From Chloroflexota bacterium (GTDB taxonomy: Bacteria; Chloroflexota; Anaerolineae; Aggregatilineales; Phototrophicaceae): a DNA stretch of 32,288 nucleotides. Position numbers and translations under genes: made by a program. The notes beneath the pieces were generated by a model. It saw only the letters and a list, made by a program, of their open reading frames with translations, ran no database searches and was not told where the DNA came from. Location of the stretch: the NCBI GenBank assembly GCA_026706455.1, contig JAPOYS010000046.1:1-32288 (forward strand), written 5' to 3'. Of this stretch, positions 8,454 through 16,104 are shown piece after piece (position 1 is the first letter of the stretch; each line of letters begins with the position of its first letter).

Positions 8454-9980
8454 TCAAAACGGCGCGATCACCTCCGAGCGGCTGTCGATGACACTGCGGT
8501 CGATGATGATGAAGCGCGTCGAGTCAGCCGGTTCCAAGGTCCAGGCGATCTCGTGGAGCGCCCCGCCGGTATGAACATGATGTTCCTCGCCAACGATGAA
8601 ATAGTCACGCGCGCCGTGCCCAGTATGCGACTCGCGGATGCGGATGCGATCGAAGAGCGTGGCTTCGAGCGCTGCGGGCTTATGCTCGCGGGCTTTCACT
8701 CGCAGCGCGCTGATGACGCCCCGCGGATGCTTGCGCCGCGCCAACTCATAATCGGCGAAAGCCTGCGCCGTCGCAAAATCAGACAGCGCCGGCAGATCTA
8801 GCTCCAGCCGCTTCAGCCCAAATACATGCATGCCTGTGCCATCGGCGGCGCTGACCTCAATAGGATCCCCGCGGTAGAGCGGCTTGCCATATAACTGCAG
8901 CACGGTCAGATACAGATCTCGCTGCGAGTGGTTGGCCAGGCGCAAGCGCGCGAAGCTGGCGCCAAGCTGCGCAACTTCGGCCGCCCCGCCGGAGTGGACC
9001 TGGCGGCCGCCCGCGGCCGGCGACCGCTGAAAACGAGACACGAGCCGGTCAACTTCGATCAGCCCAAGCGGTTGATCACGCTCGTCCAGCAAACGAAGAT
9101 CCATCAGCCGTTCGCTGCGCGGACCGATGCGCATCGTGCTGCGCAGCTGCCAGAGCAGCGTATCATTCTCGCCGAGCGCGCGCGGGGTCATCTGCAGCGC
9201 GACTTGATTGAGACGCTGATCGCCATAGCTGTAGGTCATGCCGCTCATGTCATCATCGAATGCGGCGCTGATCCTCCGCTGAATCAAAGTATGATGGCGA
9301 TTGATGAAGACCGCTTCGCCGGCTCGATCGAGATAAAAGCGCCCGCGTTCGCTGGCCGCGATTTCGCCAATTGCCTCGCGCGTCGAGGTGGAGGCCCGCC
9401 ACCAGTCGCCGACATAAGCGAAGCGCGTTTTGCCCCTTTGCAAGCGCCGCCCCACGTTCTCCGGCGGAAAGATGCGCGCGCTGTCGATAAGGTTGTAGCC
9501 ATCAACATCGATCAGGCAATAGCCAGCCAGCGCGGGCCGTCGAAGGGTCGCCCCATCCAGCAGTTGGGCGATAACTTGATCGGCGGTCACATCGATTTGC
9601 GGCGCCAGGCGCGCCGGGCTGTCGGCCAGCCAGGGCTGAATATCCTGCAGATGGATAATCGCCTGCTTGCGACTGTACTCGCCTTCATCCGGCTCAATGC
9701 GGCTGACCGCGCCCGTGAAGTGCGTGCGAGTGAGCAGCCCATCATCGCTCTGAATGCGGACGCGCGCGCCACTGTCAAGCGCTTTGCGTTCGGGCGAAAA
9801 GTCGCCATCAGCGTTGCGCACGGTGATCCGCGCCCAGCTGGGCTGCGCCAGGCTGTCATAGGCTGAGCGCATGCCCAGGCGCCAGCGCAGTTCAATCACC
9901 CGCGCGCTGATCTCCTCATCGGCCGCGCCGAAGACGCCGTCACGATCGCGGTCTATGGTGATGCGGTAAGCTATCGTCAT
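8454..9980 (-). CDS. Phage tail protein, large, paralogue of the one at 27150
   Basis: This 508-residue protein resembles the large tail/baseplate protein at 27150-28703 along its full length. Shared landmarks are the I.ID.DRD opening, the RN.D..F.PE segment, the ERG+F..DRAG.AVF.NRHH segment near the middle, and the (G)L(Y)FI+GE.H...GG....T.....EP end. This is the pattern of a structural tail hub or tail-tip protein, not an enzyme. The 5' end is set by GGAGGCGAT ahead of the ATG, and the gene follows the small protein at 9993 by 12 bases. Phage assignment is inference from the paralogue's context next to tail-tube, holin and lysin genes. The exact place in the virion is unknown. Confidence 0.7.
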   Translation of the reverse strand: MTIAYRITIDRDRDGVFGAADEEISARVIELRWRLGMRSAYDSLAQPSWARITVRNADGDFSPERKALDSGARVRIQSDDGLLTRTHFTGAVSRIEPDEGEYSRKQAIIHLQDIQPWLADSPARLAPQIDVTADQVIAQLLDGATLRRPALAGYCLIDVDGYNLIDSARIFPPENVGRRLQRGKTRFAYVGDWWRASTSTREAIGEIAASERGRFYLDRAGEAVFINRHHTLIQRRISAAFDDDMSGMTYSYGDQRLNQVALQMTPRALGENDTLLWQLRSTMRIGPRSERLMDLRLLDERDQPLGLIEVDRLVSRFQRSPAAGGRQVHSGGAAEVAQLGASFARLRLANHSQRDLYLTVLQLYGKPLYRGDPIEVSAADGTGMHVFGLKRLELDLPALSDFATAQAFADYELARRKHPRGVISALRVKAREHKPAALEATLFDRIRIRESHTGHGARDYFIVGEEHHVHTGGALHEIAWTLEPADSTRFIIIDRSVIDSRSEVIAPF

Positions 9981-9992
9981 ATCGCCTCCGGG

Positions 9993-10451
9993 CTAGATTT
10001 CCAGCAACCAGGTATGACGGAAGGCGCAGCCGTAAAACTCGCGTTCGCCGTAGGGGTAAAGGCCCGGCTCAACGCTGACCCGCGCCGGCGCCAGCAGCTG
10101 ATCGCCCAAGGTGACATCGGCCGCCAGCGCCGCGGTATAGCTGTCGATCAAGTCGGCAAGCGCGGGCAGATGGCTGCGCAGACCCAGCCCGCTCTCGGCC
10201 GGCGCCATGAGCAGTAGATGCGTCACCGTGTAATAGACCGTCTTGGCGCCGCCGCTAAACGTGGCGGTCTGCAAGCTGTCTTTTCGCTCGCGGAACAAGC
10301 GCTCAGCCGCCAGCTCGATGGGCATGACCAGCAGCGCCGGCATCTGAGCGCTATGCAGCGAGTGCGGCAGTTCGTCCAGATCGTAGTTGTTGCGCACGCC
10401 ATCCACTTTCATCAACGACAGCTGCGTCAAGGCAGCGCGAAACGTCGCCAT
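9993..10451 (-). CDS. Small phage neck or tail-completion-like protein
   Basis: This 152-residue protein has no transmembrane segment and mixes helical and strand-rich parts. It starts MATFRAALTQLSLMKVDGVRNNYDLDELP after a strong AAAGGAGAA site and ends with a strand-like CAFRHTWLLEI. Size, composition and position directly ahead of the large tail protein fit tail terminator or head-tail joining proteins of siphophages, but I recognise no diagnostic motif. It is in the same orientation as the capsid and connector genes. It could instead be a tail assembly protein. Confidence 0.55.
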   Translation of the reverse strand: MATFRAALTQLSLMKVDGVRNNYDLDELPHSLHSAQMPALLVMPIELAAERLFRERKDSLQTATFSGGAKTVYYTVTHLLLMAPAESGLGLRSHLPALADLIDSYTAALAADVTLGDQLLAPARVSVEPGLYPYGEREFYGCAFRHTWLLEI

Positions 10452-10551
10452 CGGCTTCTCCTTTCGTTTATTCGGTTTTCTGTTAATTCAGGTGAGATTC
10501 ATAGGAGCCCGCAAGGGTCGCGCTCTATATGCCCGCGCCAATGCAAGCGAT

Positions 10552-10625
10552 GCAGGGGCGACCTATCAGATCGCCCGTGCACACACAGAAAGCGTATGCG
10601 GGCGACTCACCGAGTCGCCCCTACA
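10552..10625. repeat. REPIN-like pair of inverted palindromes
   Basis: Two palindromic units face each other: 10552-10578 (GGGCGA...TCGCCC) and 10598-10625 (GGGCGACTC / GAGTCGCCC, 9 bp perfect). About 19 bases separate them. Together they could fold as a long cruciform. The pair abuts the next element at 10626. The gene-free stretch 10452-10863 holds only these repeats. Confidence 0.75.
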
Positions 10626-10830
10626 AGGCTTGTCCGGTAGTGTGTCAAAGTGCGGTTGTTTGAGTAGTTTATGTCTCCATACCCCCCACCCCAAACCCCT
10701 CCCCCATAAAGAGGGAGGGGCTTTTTCGCAGATTTCGGAGTTTCTAGCTCCCCTTCCCTCCTTGTGGGGGAAGGGGCCGGGGGATGGGGGTAGAATTGTG
10801 CGTCAACCTCCCAGTAGCGGACAAGCCCTA
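10626..10830. repeat. Inverted-repeat element with two opposed G-quadruplex motifs
   Basis: Terminal inverted repeats GGCTTGTCCGGTAGTG (10627-10642) and, on the other strand, GGCTTGTCCGCTACTG (10812-10827) bound the element. Inside, 10682-10705 is four C-runs (a G-quadruplex motif on the minus strand), and 10766-10790 is four runs of 4-5 G with two-base linkers on the plus strand. Each run set also has a partly complementary G- or C-rich partner beside it, so hairpins compete with quadruplexes. No coding potential is visible. Confidence 0.7.
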
Positions 10831-10863
10831 CAGTTGTCATTGCATACGCGATTTGGGTCGCCT

Positions 10864-11349
10864 CTAACTCGACAGCTTGCGCCGCCGCCGTTCCAGCGCT
10901 TCGTCTTCCGCCAGCATCCGTTCCAGCTCGGCCGTTTCCAGTTCGTCCACGTAATCGTCGATGACGCGCTCCAGATAGGCGGGCAGGTCGGGATGAATAC
11001 TGGCGAAATTCGCGCTGAAGTCGGGATGCGAGTTGTAAAGCTGCCCGAGACCGCGCAGCCGATCGAGGCTCGGCTCGTAGAAATGGCGCAGGTGCGCTTG
11101 CCAGCGCTCGAGGATTGCGCGCAAGCTTTGATCGCGCGCGTCCAGCCCCGCCCCCATCGCCTCGGCAAAATCAATATAGATCTGGTCGCCCTCGGCTTTG
11201 ATCGCCTCTTGCTCGGCTTCGCTGTAGCTGTTCCAGCGCCCGATAGTCTCGTTGACCTCGGCGGGCCCGTATTGCAAGCGCGCTTCACGCTCGTACTGTT
11301 TCTGCTGAGCATCACTATGTCGTTTCAATCCGCGTCTTTTGCGGCTCAT
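10864..11349 (-). CDS. Stand-alone TipAS-domain protein
   Basis: This 161-residue helical protein matches the TipAS antibiotic-recognition domain (globin-like, thiopeptide-binding half of TipA regulators). Landmarks are the EVNETIGRWNSYSEAEQEAI opening near residues 32-51, a QIYIDFAEAM helix, LERWQAHLRHFYEPS..RLRGLGQLY, and HPDLPAYLERVIDDYV. The MerR DNA-binding domain that precedes TipAS in TipAL is absent, so it is likely a sequestering or sensing protein, not a direct regulator. The N-terminus is strongly basic. It sits six bases after the MFS gene and is probably translated from the same mRNA. A thiopeptide-like ligand is an inference from the family only. Confidence 0.8.
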   Translation of the reverse strand: MSRKRRGLKRHSDAQQKQYEREARLQYGPAEVNETIGRWNSYSEAEQEAIKAEGDQIYIDFAEAMGAGLDARDQSLRAILERWQAHLRHFYEPSLDRLRGLGQLYNSHPDFSANFASIHPDLPAYLERVIDDYVDELETAELERMLAEDEALERRRRKLSS

Positions 11350-11355
11350 AATGTT

Positions 11356-12660
11356 CTAGTCCCTTCCGCGCGCGGGCTTGCGCTTGAGATCGGCCGCGCT
11401 ATCGAAGCGCCGGATGGAGGGAAAGCGCCAAGCAACCAACGCGGCCAGGAGCGCCGCCGCCAGCCCGCCGCCGAAAATCGCCAGGGGCGCGCCCAAAATC
11501 GATGCGGCGATGCCCGCGCGCAACTCGCCCAGCTGTGGACCGGTCATGAAGAAGAGCATATTGACTGAGACCATGCGCCCTCGCAGCTTATCCGGCGTCA
11601 TCAACTGACGAATCGTGCCGCGAATCACGCTGGATATGATATCGGCGGCGCCGGTCATTGCGAAGACCAAGTATGACAAGACGATGCTGGTCGATAAGCC
11701 AAAGACCGCCGTCGCCAAACCATAGATCGCCACGCAAACGAGAAAGACGACGCCCTGCCGTTTCAACTCGGCGCGCAGCGACAAGAACAAGCCCGCCAAT
11801 AAGCCGCCCACGGGCTGCGCCGTCGCCAGCATGCCGTAACCGAAGGCGCCCAAGCCAAGGATATCGCCCGCCACAATTGGCAGCAGCGTCCGCGCCGACG
11901 CCAGAAACGTAGCGAAGAAGTCCAAGAGCATCGTGCCCATGATAATGCGCTTGCCAAAGGTGAAACGTATGCCCAAGACCAGCGTGCGCCAATTGATTCG
12001 CGCGGGTCTCGTTCGTTTGCCGCGCTGCCGTATGCCCCCGATCGAGGCGGCTCCAGCCAGAAAGGCCGCAGCGCCGATGGCATAGACCAAGCCGATGTTG
12101 AAGCTTGCAAGCAGCAGCCCCGCCAGCGCCGGAGCCAGGACTGTCGCGATCTTCGTCACCAGCATGTTGAGGCTGATGGCGTTGCTGAGATGGCGCGCGG
12201 CGACCAGATTCGCCTCAATCGACTGCCGCGCCGGGAAATCGAGTGTGATGGCGGCCGCGCCCAAAGCAGTCAAGGCATAGATCATGCCCACATCAATCCG
12301 ATCGGCGACGGTCAGCGCAGCCAGCGCCAAAGCGACCAGCGCCGCCAGCAAGCGCATCATCAACATGACGCTGCGGCGGTCGAAGCGGTCGGCCAGCAAG
12401 CCGCCCGCCAGCGCGAAAAGCAGCACCGGAATCACGCGCGTCAATCCCAACAGACCCAAGCCGAAGGCTTCCGATCCCATCTCGATGGCATTGCCAAAAA
12501 GACTCAGCGTGAATGACTGCCCGCGCAGCAATTCAAATACATGCCAATTGACGGCGAAGAGCTGCATCTGCCGGCCGGCGGTCGCCGCCATTTCGCCGAT
12601 CCACAAGAAGCGAAAATCGCGATAACGCAAGGCGACCATTCGACTGAATTTACGGGACAT
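11356..12660 (-). CDS. MFS exporter, EntS/MFS_3-like
   Basis: This 434-residue protein has about twelve hydrophobic helices. It opens with FSRMVALRYRDFRFLWIGEMAATAGRQMQ, the N-terminal pattern of the MFS_3 group that includes enterobactin exporter EntS. The loop 2-3 motif GGLLADRFDRRSVML (near residues 86-100) is the MFS signature, and a second-half equivalent is at RGTIRQLMTPDKLRGRMVSVNM. The role should be proton-driven efflux of a small molecule at the cytoplasmic membrane. It is followed by the TipAS gene, which suggests a two-gene drug-response unit. No strong ribosome-binding site is seen; the start is taken at the ATG giving the family N-terminus. Its presence between phage genes is odd. 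Confidence 0.87.
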   Translation of the reverse strand: MSRKFSRMVALRYRDFRFLWIGEMAATAGRQMQLFAVNWHVFELLRGQSFTLSLFGNAIEMGSEAFGLGLLGLTRVIPVLLFALAGGLLADRFDRRSVMLMMRLLAALVALALAALTVADRIDVGMIYALTALGAAAITLDFPARQSIEANLVAARHLSNAISLNMLVTKIATVLAPALAGLLLASFNIGLVYAIGAAAFLAGAASIGGIRQRGKRTRPARINWRTLVLGIRFTFGKRIIMGTMLLDFFATFLASARTLLPIVAGDILGLGAFGYGMLATAQPVGGLLAGLFLSLRAELKRQGVVFLVCVAIYGLATAVFGLSTSIVLSYLVFAMTGAADIISSVIRGTIRQLMTPDKLRGRMVSVNMLFFMTGPQLGELRAGIAASILGAPLAIFGGGLAAALLAALVAWRFPSIRRFDSAADLKRKPARGRD

Positions 12661-12741
12661 GTCTCAACTCGCGACCGACAGGCGGATACGAGCGGCAACC
12701 ATAGCCCAAAGCCCATGCGCTAGCCAGATTCAGTTGAATGC

Positions 12742-13527
12742 CTAAACCGTCAGCCGCCGCATACGCGCGAGCAGCGGGGTCGACTCGCGCTGGAGCGGAC
12801 CGACTGACTTGCTCATCAGCTCGGCGTAGCGCAGGGTCAGGTCGCGGATTGCGGGCGCCGGCGCGTAAGTCTCGATCGTGGCGCCGCGGGCATGTGTTTG
12901 CGCTCGCGTGCCGCCGACGCCGCGCAGCACAGTCAGCTGATTGGCCGCGCTGTCGATCGCCGTCACGCGCAAGTACTCGCCGTCAATGCGCAGCAGATGC
13001 CCGACGTGGAAGCGGGGCTGCAGGCCGTCCTTGTCCGCGCCGTCGCAGTCTTCTACCGGGACCACTGTCGCCGCGGCTGCCAGCCCGTTAGCCTGCACCC
13101 GGTCGCCGCTATCGCGCCAAGCCTGCGTCCAGCGATCATGCCATCCCCAGACCCCGCTGACGCTGATCGAGCTCGCCGGGTGGATACTCAGCCGGAACCC
13201 CGCGCCGCGTTTCAGTTGCAGCACGCTCGCTGGCTCATCGCTAGGCCCCGGCAGCCGGGCGATCGCCGCCAGACCCAGCGCGCCGCCCGCATCGTTCAGC
13301 GCGCGCAATTCCAGCAAGTCATCCGGCAGTATCAGCATTCGCGGGTCGGCCGCATCGGGCTGGATTTCAAGCGTGGCAAGCCGCGGGCAAAAGCGGCGGC
13401 CACTGGCCGACTCGATGAGATGGCTCGCTTCCTGCAGCGCGCGCAACAACTCGTCATCGCTGCCCCTATCGCTGTCCGCCAGCTTCAGACGCCGCCGGAG
13501 ATCCTCCAAAGTCGCTATCGTATACAT
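12742..13527 (-). CDS. Phage head-tail connector-like protein
   Basis: In this 261-residue protein the N-terminal 60 residues (MYTIATLEDLRRRLKL...DELLRALQEASHLIESASGRRFCP) match the gp6/gp15-like head-tail connector pattern: a helix pair followed by a Cys/Pro strand entry. The C-terminus (PAIRDLTLRYAELMSKSVGPLQRE) is a helix typical of the same proteins. The middle part is beta-rich and includes a short hydroxyl-rich loop. Family connectors are usually 100-200 residues, so this one is long, with an inserted beta domain. AAAGGAAAG precedes the ATG. It should form the ring joining capsid and tail. The family call rests on pattern recognition. Confidence 0.68.
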   Translation of the reverse strand: MYTIATLEDLRRRLKLADSDRGSDDELLRALQEASHLIESASGRRFCPRLATLEIQPDAADPRMLILPDDLLELRALNDAGGALGLAAIARLPGPSDEPASVLQLKRGAGFRLSIHPASSISVSGVWGWHDRWTQAWRDSGDRVQANGLAAAATVVPVEDCDGADKDGLQPRFHVGHLLRIDGEYLRVTAIDSAANQLTVLRGVGGTRAQTHARGATIETYAPAPAIRDLTLRYAELMSKSVGPLQRESTPLLARMRRLTV

Positions 13528-13634
13528 GGCTTTCCTTTCTTCTCAAGGATTCGATTTCATGTCCGGCGCGCAGCTCTTCGCCAAGCGCTTGTCGCGGGTG
13601 GCGCGCCTGTGTTAAGTTAAATGGAAGCAGATGA

Positions 13635-13916
13635 ATGTCTTGCCAAATGGAAATCCTGGCCATCCCGCCCGACGAATTCAACGCCGATCTGCATCGCTTG
13701 CCGATCGCGGGCGAGTTGCTGCTGCCCGGCGTCCAGGTTTATGTGCGTTCCGATGGCGTGGCGCTGGCGCTCAAGCAGGCGCTGCTGCCAAGCGAGGTCT
13801 GCGGGACGGTAGTGGAGTTATGCCGGCGGGGCGAAGGCGTCGAGGTCGCGCTCCATGCGGAGCAGCAAGACGATGGGGGCTTTTTCTTTCAGGCGCTATG
13901 GGTGCTGGTGGGGTGA
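13635..13916 (+). CDS. Hypothetical 93-residue protein on the opposite strand
   Basis: This short frame lies on the plus strand between the connector and the AT-rich module, both on minus. Third-position base use is GC-rich like that of real genes here, and GGAAG lies about eight bases before the ATG; a second start at 13647 is equally possible. The product is acidic at the C-terminus and strand-rich (LLLPGVQVYVRSDGVALALKQ), with no membrane segment. I do not recognise it. It ends six bases from the convergent stop of the next minus-strand gene. It may be a phage accessory gene. Confidence 0.5.
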   Translation: MSCQMEILAIPPDEFNADLHRLPIAGELLLPGVQVYVRSDGVALALKQALLPSEVCGTVVELCRRGEGVEVALHAEQQDDGGFFFQALWVLVG

Positions 13917-13921
13917 GGAGG

Positions 13922-14437
13922 TTATGTTGCAGAAAACTCTGGGAATTTACGCTGTATGGATTCGTCAATCCGACTGAAGACCAAGTGATTCTTCCTGATA
14001 CAGTCTTCTATCTTTGATTTCACGTTTCTCTTCCGAATTCTGTGCATAGCAGAATGATGATCTTGAAACACCCGCGCAAGCAGAAGCAACTTGGACACCG
14101 AAAGATGCTCAATATCAAGATGCAATTTATTGACCTCATCATCTGCAGTTGCGCCGAGCGTGGAAGCAGTATCAAACTGTTCAAAGATAATCTTCAGCGG
14201 AACCAATACATAGTCAATGTCGTTTAGGCTGTTTCGAGTACATGCATATGCACTTATGACTCGGTCGAGGTTCTGTTTATCGGAGTCAACTTTGTAAACC
14301 GACAAGCAACCTCGTATTGTGCGAAGCTCTTTCAACACATCCGCGACCAACTCACCATCTTGAAGCCAGCCGCTGAAATCGGGCTGATCAGCAGAATACC
14401 AGTGCTTGTTACCTATGCTTCGAAAGACGAAGGACAC
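13922..14437 (-). CDS. AT-rich module gene 3, unknown function
   Basis: This 171-residue protein is started at a GTG eight bases after the stop of the preceding gene. It is largely helical and charged (VADVLKELRTIRGCLSVYK, KLHLDIEHLSVSKLLLLARVFQDHHSAMHRIRKR), with no signal peptide or membrane segment and no motif I can name. Base composition is clearly lower in GC than the phage genes on either side. It is the last gene of a three-gene run (13922-15968) with a common promoter near 16025-16051. The charged helices suggest a protein-protein or nucleic-acid contact role, but function is unknown. Confidence 0.7.
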   Translation of the reverse strand: MSFVFRSIGNKHWYSADQPDFSGWLQDGELVADVLKELRTIRGCLSVYKVDSDKQNLDRVISAYACTRNSLNDIDYVLVPLKIIFEQFDTASTLGATADDEVNKLHLDIEHLSVSKLLLLARVFQDHHSAMHRIRKRNVKSKIEDCIRKNHLVFSRIDESIQRKFPEFSAT

Positions 14438-14445
14438 CGCGAGCG

Positions 14446-15231
14446 CTACTCCGCCGATGTGTCCTGAAGCAACTGCAGCACCTCATTAAGATCTTTCTTC
14501 AACTCGTTGTGTGTTTCCCGCTTGATAGCTCGTTGTAGGCACGATATTGATCTGCTGTCATCAATGTAAGATAGCCCTGCGGCAGCACCGTCTCTGACTA
14601 ACATGTATCTGCTGTTTAGAAGACAAGATTCAAGCATGTTCCGCCGGGCATCGACATATCTGCCTGACTCAATATTTCCGATATAGCGTAGCACTTCAGC
14701 CGCAATTGTAAAAGGAATCTTCTCGTCCAGCACAAATCCTTGCACATGTTCAAGCGCGACTTCGCCAAAAGTCTCAATCACTTCCTCAAGACTGTCGGAA
14801 AAGTCATTCGTCATCCCAGATTCGAAATCGACGAAAGTGGCCAACGAAAACAGCCGTTGGACTTCCGTCATGACGCCTCTACTTCTTAGGCGGTTCAAGG
14901 TTGGATCATACAAAGTCGTGGAGGAAACCGAATGAAATAACGGCAGATGCCTTGGAATAAATTCAAGCATCTCCTCAACTGTCGCGCCAAATAGTCGATT
15001 GCATGCTGCATCACTCTCGATATCCTGGACAAAAGCATCCGTACGCGTCACAATTGTTGCACTGCTTATCTCCGGCGTTTCCATGGTTGTACGATGCCGT
15101 ACTTTCTGAATTTCTGATTGGACGGTATCATCTTTTGCTGAGTAAACAGTCCAGTCTTGTTCGAGTACCCATGGCCGATTCCTGGAGTTATAGGTGACGT
15201 CGGTGTTGGTTGATTCCAAACTGGGAATCAC
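14446..15231 (-). CDS. AT-rich module gene 2, HEAT-like C-terminus, unknown function
   Basis: This 261-residue protein starts at a GTG that overlaps the stop of gene 1 by four bases (GTGA), so the two are translationally coupled. The N-terminal 60 residues are polar and probably extended (SLESTNTDVTYNSRNRPWVLEQDW). The C-terminal third looks like short helical repeats of the HEAT/ARM type: FTIAAEVLRYIGNI, VRDGAAAGLSYIDDSRSISCLQRAI and ELKKDLNEVLQLLQ. No catalytic motif is visible. A scaffold or sensor role is an inference from the repeats. Low GC matches its two neighbours. Confidence 0.72.
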   Translation of the reverse strand: MIPSLESTNTDVTYNSRNRPWVLEQDWTVYSAKDDTVQSEIQKVRHRTTMETPEISSATIVTRTDAFVQDIESDAACNRLFGATVEEMLEFIPRHLPLFHSVSSTTLYDPTLNRLRSRGVMTEVQRLFSLATFVDFESGMTNDFSDSLEEVIETFGEVALEHVQGFVLDEKIPFTIAAEVLRYIGNIESGRYVDARRNMLESCLLNSRYMLVRDGAAAGLSYIDDSRSISCLQRAIKRETHNELKKDLNEVLQLLQDTSAE

Positions 15232-15968
15232 GATACGTCTCCTTCCTGGGTAATTCGCTTGCCCATATCGACCAGTTCTTGAAACAAATTCATCAGTAAT
15301 TCCGAAGGCAATTGCGTTCCGTGGACAGGTACCGTATTGATATCCAGTTCAACTCTGGAAGCAAAAAGTCTTTTAATTGGATTCAGTTCACCATCGACCA
15401 CTGGATCAAGCGTGGAGGTGTTGCGCTCTAGCGTCACGGCCGCCCACCGGCTAAGCCGATTAATATGTAGATCCTCAACGAAACTGCTTCTTCGCCGTCT
15501 GTTTATCAGGTAATTGAATTCTGCTACATCTTCCAAATCGAATCGCGGTAGCAACCCAGCAAGATGCTCACACGTTGTAAGCAGATTCTTGGCCGGCCTC
15601 ATAAGCACGGCCCCAAACGCCAAACGGTTTACGGGCAATATGGACGGTTTCTGAAGGAAACTTTGGGAAAACTCAAGAAACCCGGTCAACTCCAGCTCTA
15701 GGTTGCCCCAAGCTGGCAAATCATTCTCGTTGGCTGTGTCCTCTAACGGCAGAACATATCGCCAATCAATCTGACTGCGAGTCTTTACCAAATAGATCTC
15801 GCCGTTTCTATATTTGGCATTTCGCCGGTTTGTACTACCAGGCTGAATGATTACTTCTGGCTCAGGTTCGCCGATGTGCATTTCCCAGAGTTTGGACGGT
15901 GACACGCTATCAATGTCTTCCGGAAACACAGATATTCGCAAGGTTTCTACTTGCCAATCGACAACCAT
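15228..15968 (-). CDS. AT-rich module gene 1, unknown function
   Basis: This 246-residue protein is first in the three-gene run, about 50 bases downstream of an extended -10 promoter. It is a mixed alpha/beta protein. Conspicuous segments are SQIDWRYVLP (near residue 65), LPVNRLAFGAVLMRP (near 111), FDLEDVAEFNYLINRRRRSSF (near 141-161), INRLSRWAAV, and a late RVELDINTVP. These look like fixed motifs of a conserved family, but I cannot name the family or assign a reaction. There is no membrane segment. Cotranscription and overlap with gene 2 imply a shared task; an accessory or defence-type role is a hypothesis. Confidence 0.72.
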   Translation of the reverse strand: MVVDWQVETLRISVFPEDIDSVSPSKLWEMHIGEPEPEVIIQPGSTNRRNAKYRNGEIYLVKTRSQIDWRYVLPLEDTANENDLPAWGNLELELTGFLEFSQSFLQKPSILPVNRLAFGAVLMRPAKNLLTTCEHLAGLLPRFDLEDVAEFNYLINRRRRSSFVEDLHINRLSRWAAVTLERNTSTLDPVVDGELNPIKRLFASRVELDINTVPVHGTQLPSELLMNLFQELVDMGKRITQEGDVS

Positions 15969-16024
15969 AATTGTGCAATGCCTTTCGCAACCGATTGCGT
16001 AAACTCAACGGTCTTGTGCCGCGC

Positions 16025-16051
16025 AGTATACCATACAAATGTAAACGTCAA
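16025..16051 (-). promoter_or_regulatory. Extended -10 promoter of the AT-rich module
   Basis: Read on the minus strand: TTGACG (16051-16046), a 15-base spacer, then TGGTATACT with TATACT at 16030-16025. The TG one base ahead of the -10 box makes it an extended -10, which compensates for the short spacer. Transcription would begin about 50 bases before the ATG at 15968. Confidence 0.6.
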
Positions 16052-16060
16052 GTAAAATCC

Positions 16061-16096
16061 AAAAATGGGGCGGGAGCGCAGCCGCACCCCCGCCCC
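16061..16096 (-). terminator. Rho-independent terminator of the capsid gene
   Basis: On the minus strand, GGGGCGGG (16096-16089) and CCCGCCCC (16074-16067) form a perfect 8-bp stem, with extra pairing possible in the loop, followed at once by ATTTTT. It starts nine bases after the capsid stop and ends ten bases before the module's -35 box. Confidence 0.8.
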
Positions 16097-16104
16097 GCGC
16101 ACCG

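Noticed and set aside
10387..11568. Plus-strand frame of about 390 codons
   Set aside because: It crosses the repeats at 10552-10830 and lies antisense to the TipAS gene and the end of the MFS gene; composition is that of a shadow frame.
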